64,000 nt of DNA, from contig NZ_SGIT01000002.1 of assembly GCF_004208525.1 (NCBI RefSeq), forward strand, positions 1,364,001 to 1,428,000. Direction: 5' to 3'. The notes below the pieces were generated by a model. The model was not told the origin of the DNA, searched no databases, and worked only from the letters and a program-made list of their open reading frames with translations. This DNA is from Sphingobacterium corticibacterium. GTDB taxonomy: Bacteria > Bacteroidota > Bacteroidia > Sphingobacteriales > Sphingobacteriaceae. This document shows, piece after piece, positions 35,740 through 43,888 of the stretch (position 1 is its first letter; every line of letters begins with the position of its first letter). Made by a program: the position numbers and the translations under genes.

Positions 35740-37338
35740 TCAGAGTTCAATCGTCCGTTCAACGTTTATTTGCTCCAAAAAAATTTCATCATGTGACACC
35801 ACGATGATTGTTCCTCGATATTCATTTATTGCTGTCGTCAAAATTTTAACATTCTGCATATCTAGATTATTTGTCGGCTCATCAAATATAATAATGTCTG
35901 GCGACTTCCTGTCAATGGTTAGACAGCAAAGCATTAAGCGCATTCTTTCGCCACCACTCAATGCGTTACAAGATTTGCTCCAATCTTCTTTGGTAAACAG
36001 AAAACGATTAAGCCGTATTTTAATTTCATGCTCTTCCCATGCGGAATTATTGAATTGCTGAGCCTGTTCATAAACTTTCCGTGTATTATCTAACAAAGAA
36101 TAATCCTGATCAATGTAAACAGATTTATTTTCTGCTCTATAAACCGAGCCTGTTTTTGGTTCTAAGTTCCCTGAAATCAACTTGATTAAAGTTGTTTTTC
36201 CAGAACCGTTTTGCCCTTTTAATGCTATCCGTTCACCACTTGTAATTTGAAAACTCAAGCTTTCTTTCCAAAGCAAATTACTGTTATAGGCAAAATTGAT
36301 ACTTGTCGCTGTAAACAGAATTTTACCATTATGCAGTCGGGGATTATCAATACCAAATTTCATCTTATCCATGTCGGGCAACGTAGCACGCAAGCCTTGC
36401 AATTCTTGTGTAATATTACCAATCTTTTCTGCATGTATGCTCTTGAGTTTTGATGTACTATTTTCTGCATTGTTTCGTAATGTATTCATCATGATTCGGG
36501 CGACACCTGATTTTTCTTGTTTGCCCTTCCCTCGACTATCCAATTTTTGCTGCCGTTCCAATGTTTCCCGTTCTTTTCCTTCGGCTTTTCGCAATGCTTT
36601 TTCTTTGTTTTGAATGTCTTGATTCAATGCATTGTTTTCGATTTGTTTCTGTTCCTCATAAAAGTCATAATTGCCCCCATAAATCTTAATCCCATGCTTG
36701 CTTAATTCGCCAACGGTATCCAATAGATTTAATAATTTCCTATCGTGACTCACTACAATTAGCGTACTTTTGGTGGACTGAATAAAATCGTATAAAAGTT
36801 GTCGACTTGAGATGTCCAGATGATTGCTCGGTTCATCCAATAGAACCAATTCAGGCTGATGAATGAAAATACCAGCAAGAAAAACTTTTGCTTTTTGTCC
36901 TCCACTAAGCGTTTCCATTTTTTGCGATAAGTCTAATTCCGTTAGTTGCCAATAGTTCAGGGTTTCGCTGCAACGATCTTCTATTGTCCAATCGTCATTC
37001 AGTAAATTGAAATTTTCTTCCTTCATGCTGCCGGCTAAAATTTCCTTTAAGGCGTTCAATTTATCTTCAATTCGCAATGCTTGCGCTATCGTTAAATGAT
37101 TGTATTGTCCGAAAATTTGCGGAATATAATACGGATCGGATTCTACGTTTACTTGTCCATTTGATGGGATCAATTCTTTTGCAATAATTTTCAGTAAGGT
37201 GGATTTTCCTACCCCGTTGTTACCGACTAAGGAAATTTTATCGTGATTTTTTACTGTAAAGCTAATGTTGCTAAACAGTATATCTTTATTGGGATGTGTA
37301 TACGAAATGCTTTGTAAGCTCAACATAAATTCTTTCAT
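35740..37338 (-). CDS. ABC-F family ATPase
   Basis: 532 residues with two ABC domains and no membrane segments. Walker A motifs are GNNGVGKST and GQNGSGKTT, ABC signatures are LSGGQKAKVFLAG and LSGGERMRLMLC, and Walker B regions are LVLLDEPSNHLD and IIIFDEPTNNLD. A charged linker of about 100 residues separates the domains. ABC-F proteins act on ribosomes; some confer resistance by dislodging macrolides, lincosamides or pleuromutilins. Whether this is a housekeeping or resistance type cannot be told here. A second ATG 12 bp in is also possible. Confidence 0.92.
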   Translation of the reverse strand: MKEFMLSLQSISYTHPNKDILFSNISFTVKNHDKISLVGNNGVGKSTLLKIIAKELIPSNGQVNVESDPYYIPQIFGQYNHLTIAQALRIEDKLNALKEILAGSMKEENFNLLNDDWTIEDRCSETLNYWQLTELDLSQKMETLSGGQKAKVFLAGIFIHQPELVLLDEPSNHLDISSRQLLYDFIQSTKSTLIVVSHDRKLLNLLDTVGELSKHGIKIYGGNYDFYEEQKQIENNALNQDIQNKEKALRKAEGKERETLERQQKLDSRGKGKQEKSGVARIMMNTLRNNAENSTSKLKSIHAEKIGNITQELQGLRATLPDMDKMKFGIDNPRLHNGKILFTATSINFAYNSNLLWKESLSFQITSGERIALKGQNGSGKTTLIKLISGNLEPKTGSVYRAENKSVYIDQDYSLLDNTRKVYEQAQQFNNSAWEEHEIKIRLNRFLFTKEDWSKSCNALSGGERMRLMLCCLTIDRKSPDIIIFDEPTNNLDMQNVKILTTAINEYRGTIIVVSHDEIFLEQINVERTIEL

Positions 37339-37436
37339 TAAAAATTAAACAATACGACAAAGCGTTTAGCCGTAGTCGTTCTTGATTTATCTGAAAGAAT
37401 ATTTTACATTTTGCCTTACTTAGATCTTTGTATCTG

Positions 37437-37444
37437 CAAAGATA
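37437..37444 (-). promoter_or_regulatory. -7 promoter element of the ABC-F gene
   Basis: TATCTTTG on the minus strand, about 98 nt before the ATG at 37338. The neighbouring ATCTTTG and CAAAGAT form a perfect 7-bp inverted repeat with a 6-nt spacer (about 37424-37443). Confidence 0.5.
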
Positions 37445-37460
37445 TGAATGTTTTAGATAT

Positions 37461-37503
37461 AAAAAAAGTTGGTTTAAAGTAGTATCCTTTTAAACCAACT
37501 TTC
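37461..37503 (-). terminator. Terminator downstream of tRNA-Glu
   Basis: AGTTGGTTTAAA pairs with TTTAAACCAACT around a short loop, followed on the minus strand by TTTTTTTATAT. It ends the tRNA transcript and lies next to the ABC-F promoter. Confidence 0.8.
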
Positions 37504-37514
37504 TTTGTTTCCTG

Positions 37515-37586
37515 TAGCCCGTAGGGGAATCGAACCCCTGTTTCAAGAATGAAAATCTTGCGTCCTAACCCCTAGACGAACGGGCC
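37515..37586 (-). tRNA. tRNA-Glu (anticodon TTC)
   Basis: The minus strand gives a 72-nt cloverleaf. Acceptor stem GGCCCGT pairs with ACGGGCT; D arm TCTAGGGGTTAGGA; anticodon stem CAAGA/TCTTG with loop TTTTCAT (anticodon TTC); T arm CAGGGGTTCGATTCCCCT; discriminator A. CCA is not encoded. The terminator at 37461-37503 follows. Confidence 0.96.
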
Positions 37587-37760
37587 ATTATTTTTTGGTG
37601 ACGCAAATATAAGATCAATATTCAAATCACCAAAACATTTTTGCGCCCTATTTTATAATACATTGAATCTGAAAAGGTTATTTTTTCCAAAAAATAAATC
37701 TAAAATAGAATATCTATAATATTTTTATCATTGCTATAATAACCCAAAAACCATTGACCG

Positions 37761-39035
37761 TTAAATCAAGTCAAACCCAATATCTTTTCTGAAATACATA
37801 CGTTCAAAAAAGATCCTTCCGGCATCAGCCGTAGCTTGCTGGAGCGCATCAAACAGATTATCTTGAAGTGTTGTTACAGCAAGCACACGACCTCCGGCAG
37901 TGACTACTTTCCCATCAACCTCTTTCGTTCCCGCGTGAAACACAATAGAATCTTCTACATTTTCGATATTATTAATTTCTATTCCCGATTCGTAGTCGCC
38001 CGGATAGCCTCCGGAAACCAACACCACTGTTACAGCTGTTTTGGAACTAACAGTATAATTCCGAGAACCTAAATCACCTGTTGCTACCCCTTCCAATAAA
38101 TCAACTAAATCAGATTCAATCCTCGGCAATACAGATTCCGTTTCGGGATCACCCATCCTGACATTGTATTCGATAACATAAGGCTCTCCATCTAGATTCA
38201 TCAAACCAATAAAAATGAACCCTTTATATGGAATATCGTCTTTCTTTAACCCCTCAATTGTCGGCTTAATAATGCGCTCTTCTACTTTAGACAGAAAAGT
38301 CTCGTCCGCAAAAGGAACAGGAGATATAGATCCCATACCACCCGTATTCAGCCCCGTATCCCCCTCTCCGATCCGCTTATAATCCTTAGCAGAAGGTAGT
38401 ACTTTATAAGATTCACCATCTGTCAGTACGAAAACGGAAAGCTCTATTCCTTTTAAAAACTCCTCGATAACCACTACCGAGCTTGCATCACCAAATTTTG
38501 CATCAGCAATCATCGCCTTTAATTCCGCTTTAGCGTCTTCCAGCGTCTCACAAATCAAAACGCCTTTTCCAGCAGCTAGACCATCAGCTTTCAGAACGAT
38601 CGGCAATTTCTGCGTCTCTAGATAAGCTAATCCAGCTTCCAGATTCGATTTATTAAAAGACTTATAAGCGGCCGTCGGGATTTCATGGCGCAACATAAAT
38701 TCCTTTGAAAAATCTTTGGATCCTTCTAACTGTGCCCCTTTTTGTTGAGGGCCAATGACCGGTATATGCTTAACGTCTTCGCGGTTTAAAAAATAATCAT
38801 GAATACCTTTCACTAGTGGTTCCTCCGGTCCTACGAGAATCATGTCGACCGCATTTTCAATTGCAAAAGATGCTATGCCTCCAAAATCGGTGACTTTCAA
38901 GTTTACATTTTGCCCATACTGGCTCGTTCCGGCATTCCCCGGAGCAATAAACAGTTGATTCAATTTTGGACTTTTCGATAATTTGTACGCAAAGGCAGAT
39001 TCCCTGCCGCCGGAACCAATAATTAAGATATTCAT
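37761..39035 (-). CDS. purD: Phosphoribosylamine-glycine ligase (GAR synthetase)
   Basis: 424 residues, normal for PurD. It joins glycine to 5-phosphoribosylamine with ATP in de novo purine synthesis. The N-terminal domain has NILIIGSGGRESAFAYKL and the PGNAGTSQYG motif; the ATP-grasp part contains VLKADGLAAGKGVLI and GLMNLDGEPYVIEYNVRMGDPET, and NTGGMGSISP is intact. A TATCTTTG element ends 5 nt before the ATG and a palindrome covers its upstream part, so it has its own promoter. Confidence 0.97.
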   Translation of the reverse strand: MNILIIGSGGRESAFAYKLSKSPKLNQLFIAPGNAGTSQYGQNVNLKVTDFGGIASFAIENAVDMILVGPEEPLVKGIHDYFLNREDVKHIPVIGPQQKGAQLEGSKDFSKEFMLRHEIPTAAYKSFNKSNLEAGLAYLETQKLPIVLKADGLAAGKGVLICETLEDAKAELKAMIADAKFGDASSVVVIEEFLKGIELSVFVLTDGESYKVLPSAKDYKRIGEGDTGLNTGGMGSISPVPFADETFLSKVEERIIKPTIEGLKKDDIPYKGFIFIGLMNLDGEPYVIEYNVRMGDPETESVLPRIESDLVDLLEGVATGDLGSRNYTVSSKTAVTVVLVSGGYPGDYESGIEINNIENVEDSIVFHAGTKEVDGKVVTAGGRVLAVTTLQDNLFDALQQATADAGRIFFERMYFRKDIGFDLI

Positions 39036-39040
39036 ATCGA

Positions 39041-39048
39041 CAAAGATA
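39041..39048 (-). promoter_or_regulatory. -7 element of the purD promoter
   Basis: TATCTTTG, then TCGAT, then the ATG of purD. With usual spacing the transcript would be leaderless or have a leader of 1-2 nt. A TTG lies at a reasonable -33 distance within the adjacent palindrome. Confidence 0.6.
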
Positions 39049-39053
39049 CCGAT

Positions 39054-39070
39054 GTTGATTAATAATCAAC
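39054..39070. promoter_or_regulatory. Palindrome over the purD -33 region
   Basis: GTTGATTA, one central base, TAATCAAC: a perfect 8-bp inverted repeat placed 6-22 bp upstream of the -7 element, between purD and the divergent MG2 gene. It is a possible operator; the regulator is unknown. Confidence 0.45.
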
Positions 39071-39127
39071 AAAAAATTAATGTGGTATCCTGATTTTTTC
39101 GTAATTTAAATCCAAAATTCACCTGTT

Positions 39128-41782
39128 ATGAATATGAAAAGGCTTCTTTTATTGTGTTTTCTTACACTAGCGACAGCGAGTATAAAAGCACAAGATTTAC
39201 AAGGTCTTCTAGCTAAAATCAATGCATATCAAGACATCCACCCTATTGAAAAGCTCTATCTCCATATCGATAAACATACCTATACTGCAGGAGAATCTAT
39301 TTGGTTCAAAGCCTATACGACTGTAGGAATAAACAACCTATTATCCAATATTAGCAATATTGCATACGTAGAACTTATCAGCCCAACGGAAGAGGTGGTG
39401 TCGAGTATACGAATTCCCATAATAACGGGCCTCGGTGTAGGCGATATTACATTAGCCGACACTTTAATTGAAGGAACATACCGTATTCGCGCCTATACCA
39501 ACTGGATGCGTAACGATAGTTCTATTTATTTCTTTAACGAGAATATACATGTTAGCAACGGTAGATTAGACAATGTTCTTTCCCGTTCCTACCTCGACAA
39601 CAACAATTACACCATCCAATTGCAGGATATCCAAGGCGCTCCGTTAACAGAGGAGGCTGTACGATACGAGATTATCTCTCCAACAGGTAAAAACCTCAGA
39701 CGAGGGCGTGTTAAAACAGACGACCAAGGACAGCTAGTGATTCCCTTTAAAGATGAATATACCGAATCTAAACTCTTCATCAGTTTTTCAAATAAAGCCA
39801 AAGCACAAGTTAAAAAAATCTTTAAGCTACCGAAAGCTACTGTTTTAGAGAACAGCATCCAGTTTTTCCCAGAGGGGGGAAACCTGCTAGTAGGCAGTGT
39901 TAATAAAATTGCCGTCAAAACGCTAAAACCCGATGGCCTTGGTATAGAAAGCCAAACCGTTATACTGACAGCAACCGGCGACACCACAGCAACCATTAAG
40001 ACCAACACCTTGGGTATGGGTTCCGTTCCATTATTTATTCCCGGTATCGAATCGATGGCCGCATATACCACATTCGATGATGGCTCCACGATAAAAACCG
40101 AACTTCCTCAACCGGTTGCTTCAGGCTATAACATCCAAATGAACAATGGAAATAGCGATAAATTATTCGCACAAGTAGGCGTAAGCCCCGACAAACAAGA
40201 TGGAAGTGAAATCTATTTTGTAGCACAGTATATGGGCAATGTGTACTACGCGTCGAAACAGCCTGCATCTAAATCAGAGCTTATCTTTTCTGTACCTAAA
40301 ACCGATTTACCCAACGGCATATTAACCATCAGTATCTTAAACAGCGCCCTAGAGCCCGTGATAGAAAGGCCAGTTTTTGTCTATAATGAAAAAAAAGCAT
40401 TACCCGTGACAGCCAATGTCGATACGCCAACAAGTACCAAAAGAAAAAAAATAACCGTATCACTTGAAACAGGAAATTCATCAGATAGTATACGAAACAG
40501 CATCTTATCCGCTTCGGTAGTCAACAATTCCAAATTAAAAGATAGTTCGAAAGTAGCCTCCAATATTCTATCATCACTGCTAATGAGTGCAGATATAAAG
40601 GGATACATAGAGACCCCTGGCTATTATTTCGATGGAGAAATAAAAATCAATGATATAGACAATCTACTGCTGACACAGGGTTGGCGAAAAATAGATATAA
40701 CACCTTCATTTGGCATAAGTGAACCTATTTTTTCTCCCGAGAAGAGCATATCTATTACGGGACAGGCCCGAAAACTCGGGCGAAAGGCACCCGCTTCAAA
40801 AGCGAACATGGTCTTAGTCCCTACCCATAATTTCATGGAATTTATCGATACGGTGGCCAACGAAGAAGGTTATTTTGAATTCAACAATTTATTTTTCCCA
40901 GATAGTATTAAATTCCTGATAACCGCAAAAGACGAAAAAGGACGAAATAACATCGACATTATTGTTTCCGAAGAAACGTCGCCTACCATAGGCCCTAACA
41001 AAAATGCTCCCGGCGAACAGAATAACGTAAATACCAACTTCGTAGAAGAGCTTCTTCACAGCAAGAAATATTTTTCGGGATTGGAAGCACAAGGTCTTAT
41101 GGAAAAATCGATCGCTATCCAAGAAGTTATTGTAACAGCTCAGCGACCACGACATAAAGCCTCTGAACGTTCCGCAAACCTGAATGGTCCGGGTAATGCC
41201 GATCAAGTAATTTCAGCAGAGGATTTAGAAACGTGCACGACGTTAGAAATGTGTCTAAATGGACGTTTAATGGGCGTCATGTTCCGAAATGGCATTCCAT
41301 ACACCACACGCGGGGGCGGTGAAATGCAAGTTATACTAGATGGAATGTATGTTGAAAACGATATGTTATCGATGATCAACCCTATGGATGTGCAAAGTGT
41401 AGAGGTATTACGCAATGTAAATTATACTGCCATCTATGGTTCTTACGGAGGGAATGGCCTTATCATCATTACCTCAAAATCGGGGGCTGATGCTATGCGA
41501 AGCAACTATACCCCCAAAGGTATCGCAACAGTACAACCAAAAGGTTTCCATATCCAGAAAACATTTTACAAACCCAAATATGAGCCTAATTCTGAAACAA
41601 CACTTAATCAAGATTTACGGACTACTATCCATTGGGAACCCAATATTGTAACAGATGAGAATGGTAAAGCGTCTTTTGATTTTTATACTTCCGATGAAGC
41701 TGGTAAATATCTTATAACAATCGAAGGACTAGATTTTAATGGACGGTTAGGGCGACAAACGTTAACCGTTGATGTCAACTAA
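39128..41782 (+). CDS. MG2-domain protein with TonB-receptor plug, without barrel
   Basis: 884 residues. A signal peptide (LLLLCFLTLATASIKA) is followed by an MG2-like region (PIEKLYLHIDKHTYTAGESI), further macroglobulin-like beta domains (VRYEIISPTGK, IQFFPEGGNLLVGSVNKIAV), then a TonB-dependent receptor plug near residues 660-780 (EVIVTAQRP, MQVILDGMYV, VEVLRNVNYTAIYGSYGGNGLIIITSK), and a C-terminal beta segment (HWEPNIVTDENGKASFDFYT). A 22-strand receptor barrel is absent. The role is unknown; periplasmic or surface adaptor is a guess. It overlaps convergent exbD by 4 bp, and its C-terminus resembles the partial protein at 63848-64000. Confidence 0.85.
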   Translation: MNMKRLLLLCFLTLATASIKAQDLQGLLAKINAYQDIHPIEKLYLHIDKHTYTAGESIWFKAYTTVGINNLLSNISNIAYVELISPTEEVVSSIRIPIITGLGVGDITLADTLIEGTYRIRAYTNWMRNDSSIYFFNENIHVSNGRLDNVLSRSYLDNNNYTIQLQDIQGAPLTEEAVRYEIISPTGKNLRRGRVKTDDQGQLVIPFKDEYTESKLFISFSNKAKAQVKKIFKLPKATVLENSIQFFPEGGNLLVGSVNKIAVKTLKPDGLGIESQTVILTATGDTTATIKTNTLGMGSVPLFIPGIESMAAYTTFDDGSTIKTELPQPVASGYNIQMNNGNSDKLFAQVGVSPDKQDGSEIYFVAQYMGNVYYASKQPASKSELIFSVPKTDLPNGILTISILNSALEPVIERPVFVYNEKKALPVTANVDTPTSTKRKKITVSLETGNSSDSIRNSILSASVVNNSKLKDSSKVASNILSSLLMSADIKGYIETPGYYFDGEIKINDIDNLLLTQGWRKIDITPSFGISEPIFSPEKSISITGQARKLGRKAPASKANMVLVPTHNFMEFIDTVANEEGYFEFNNLFFPDSIKFLITAKDEKGRNNIDIIVSEETSPTIGPNKNAPGEQNNVNTNFVEELLHSKKYFSGLEAQGLMEKSIAIQEVIVTAQRPRHKASERSANLNGPGNADQVISAEDLETCTTLEMCLNGRLMGVMFRNGIPYTTRGGGEMQVILDGMYVENDMLSMINPMDVQSVEVLRNVNYTAIYGSYGGNGLIIITSKSGADAMRSNYTPKGIATVQPKGFHIQKTFYKPKYEPNSETTLNQDLRTTIHWEPNIVTDENGKASFDFYTSDEAGKYLITIEGLDFNGRLGRQTLTVDVN

Positions 41783-42324
41783 AAACAGCATTGTAACATC
41801 ATCCTTTTTTCCACATCGTTAATCTTGGTAATCATGTAACGACCGATTGCTGCGCGTTGTACCGCATCCACTGCATCCACAAGATTGCGCGCTATTGATC
41901 CTTCGCCAGGCTTAATCAGCACAATAATATCTTGTCCGTTCGTCGCTTGTTTCACATCAAAGGCCATCTTCGCCAGCAGCTCTCCTAAACCCAGCTTTCC
42001 ATACGTCACTTTTTGCGGACTAGACTTCGGCGAGTCGGCTGTACCTCGGTAGTATGTTAATTCATTATTCTCGCCTAACAGAAGGTTCAACACCCGATCT
42101 TCACTCAGCAAAATCGGCGCCGTTATAGGGCCTTTATTTTTATCCGGCATAGCGATATCCAGTTGATGAGGCGTATTCAGCGAGGTAGTGAGCATAAAAA
42201 AAGTAATCAGGAGGAACGCTAAATCAACCATTGCTGTCAAGTCTACTTTAGGCATGGGTCTGTTTCGAATACTCCTACGTTCTTTCTTACCTCCTCCTTT
42301 TTGATCGTTTGTTAATTCTGCCAT
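41779..42324 (-). CDS. ExbD/TolR family biopolymer transport protein
   Basis: 181 residues. A short cytoplasmic N-terminus precedes one membrane helix (PKVDLTAMVDLAFLLITFFMLTTSL) carrying the conserved proton-conducting Asp, then a periplasmic domain. ExbD works with ExbB (TolQ) to energise TonB; neither exbB nor tonB is adjacent. The only TonB-like protein nearby is at 28608. Convergent with, and overlapping by 4 bp, the MG2/TonB-plug gene. Confidence 0.92.
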   Translation of the reverse strand: MAELTNDQKGGGKKERRSIRNRPMPKVDLTAMVDLAFLLITFFMLTTSLNTPHQLDIAMPDKNKGPITAPILLSEDRVLNLLLGENNELTYYRGTADSPKSSPQKVTYGKLGLGELLAKMAFDVKQATNGQDIIVLIKPGEGSIARNLVDAVDAVQRAAIGRYMITKINDVEKRMMLQCCF

Positions 42325-42413
42325 ATTGTGCTATTTTAAAAAGTTCGACTTGGTTATTTATAATATTGATGGTTTTTTACGTAATTTTCCATAAAATAGC
42401 ACAAAAGAATGTT

Positions 42414-43181
42414 ATGGGTGAATTTATCAAGACACAGACAAACGAACACATCACTTACGTAGGGCTTGACCGGGAGAAATCCAATGCGATGCATTTAGAA
42501 ATGATGCAAGAACTAATCGGCGAATTGGAACGTGCGAAAGAAGATCCTGCAGTGGAAGCCATTATTTTGCATGGCAAAGAAGGTTTTTTTTCTGCGGGGC
42601 TTGATCTCATCACGCTATACAAATACAATGAAGAGCAGATAAAAAACCTATGGGAAACATTTATCGATTTAATATATACGCTTGCTTCTTTTCCTAAGCC
42701 AACCATTGCATCTGTTACGGGACATGCACCTGCCGGAGGATGTGTCTTGGCGATCTGTTGTGATTATCGTATTATGGCAGAAGGAGAATTTATCATCGGA
42801 CTAAACGAAGTTCCCGTTGGCCTGATTGTCCCGCCCAGCATCTTTGACCTCTACAGTCTATGGTTAGGACAAACCCAAGCCTATCGATACCTTTTAGAGG
42901 GAAAGCTTCTCTCTCCTACCGAAGGATTACAAAGTGGTCTTATTGATGAGGTTGTTCCGGCAGACCGCATCCATACTGCAGCTGCTCGAAAAGCAAAATC
43001 ATGGACACAATTCGAACGTCAGGCATGGGGAACAACAAAGTTGAATATGCGAAGATACATGCTGCAACACATCAACGAAAACAAAGCAGATGTAGTGCAG
43101 CAGATGTTGACACAATGGTGGAAACCATCGACGAGACAGATATTAAAAACGATTATAGAAAATCTTACAAAAACAAAGTAG
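42414..43181 (+). CDS. Enoyl-CoA hydratase/isomerase family protein
   Basis: 255 residues from MGEFIKTQTNEH, the usual crotonase length. Oxyanion-hole segments are ILHGKEGFFSAGLDLITLY and TGHAPAGGCVLAICCDYRIMA. The classical hydratase glutamates are not obvious, so it could be an isomerase or another crotonase activity. The frame extends upstream to 42309, but the added part is hydrophobic and non-homologous, and the ATG at 42414 fits. It is transcribed divergently from exbD. Confidence 0.85.
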   Translation: MGEFIKTQTNEHITYVGLDREKSNAMHLEMMQELIGELERAKEDPAVEAIILHGKEGFFSAGLDLITLYKYNEEQIKNLWETFIDLIYTLASFPKPTIASVTGHAPAGGCVLAICCDYRIMAEGEFIIGLNEVPVGLIVPPSIFDLYSLWLGQTQAYRYLLEGKLLSPTEGLQSGLIDEVVPADRIHTAAARKAKSWTQFERQAWGTTKLNMRRYMLQHINENKADVVQQMLTQWWKPSTRQILKTIIENLTKTK

Positions 43182-43213
43182 AGATTTCTTATATACCATG
43201 AAAAAATATAACG

Positions 43214-43843
43214 ATGAGAAATACTTTAATTTTTATATGTTGCTATGTCCTCTTGGTAACGTCTTGTAACTCTTCCAATAAGAAGACCGAAGATTCCAAA
43301 GACTCGACGGATACACCAACAGCGGTCTTTCCAGAAGATACGCAGGAAATTAGTGCCGTCATCACCCGTTTTGCGGCAGCCTATCTCCTTCAGGATCAGG
43401 AAAAAGCAAATGCCCTTATCCATCCCGATCTGGGTTTATATATTATTTATCGTCCCGGGGTAGCCGATACCTACGAGAAAATAGACAGCCTCAATTTCGA
43501 TAGACCGACCCCTGAATATTTTCCATATACCACCTTTGAAAATGACTATACACTCACATTTGAGAAACTTCCTGCTTTTGATTGCGGCGAAGAAAAATGG
43601 GATAAACTCGGTTTTTTTTGTGATACCACGTCTCAGGCAAATCAGTTAACCACCATCGCAGCCTTTGATCGAGAATTTAATGGTATAAGTGATGATGCAC
43701 TGGCGAAAATCAAACAATTAGAGAAAGATACGTTCCGTGTCATCTTAGCCAAAAACGAACACCTGATTTTTCATGTTAAAAAATATGACAATAAATGGTA
43801 TATATTTGTGCTTGACCGTGCTTATGCAGGTTGTGATGCCTAA
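43214..43843 (+). CDS. Lipoprotein of unknown function
   Basis: 209 residues with a lipoprotein signal (CCYVLLVTSC, then NSSNKKTEDSKDS). The body has one alpha/beta domain resembling no family I recognise (FAAAYLLQDQEKANALIHPDL, ILAKNEHLIFHVKKYDNKWYIFVLDRA). The charged Ser/Asp-rich linker after the cysteine is typical of surface or periplasmic lipoproteins. It lies 32 bp after the hydratase gene and 45 bp before the mutase gene, so may be transcribed with either. Confidence 0.75.
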   Translation: MRNTLIFICCYVLLVTSCNSSNKKTEDSKDSTDTPTAVFPEDTQEISAVITRFAAAYLLQDQEKANALIHPDLGLYIIYRPGVADTYEKIDSLNFDRPTPEYFPYTTFENDYTLTFEKLPAFDCGEEKWDKLGFFCDTTSQANQLTTIAAFDREFNGISDDALAKIKQLEKDTFRVILAKNEHLIFHVKKYDNKWYIFVLDRAYAGCDA

Positions 43844-43888
43844 AAGATTTTTTACAGAATAATCTTAAAATTTGAATAATTTTACCAT

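Noticed and set aside
37515..37586. Integration site at tRNA-Glu
   Set aside because: No integrase or duplicated tRNA end was seen nearby.
42309..42413. N-terminal extension of the enoyl-CoA hydratase
   Set aside because: Hydrophobic, not part of the crotonase fold, and overlaps the exbD start region.
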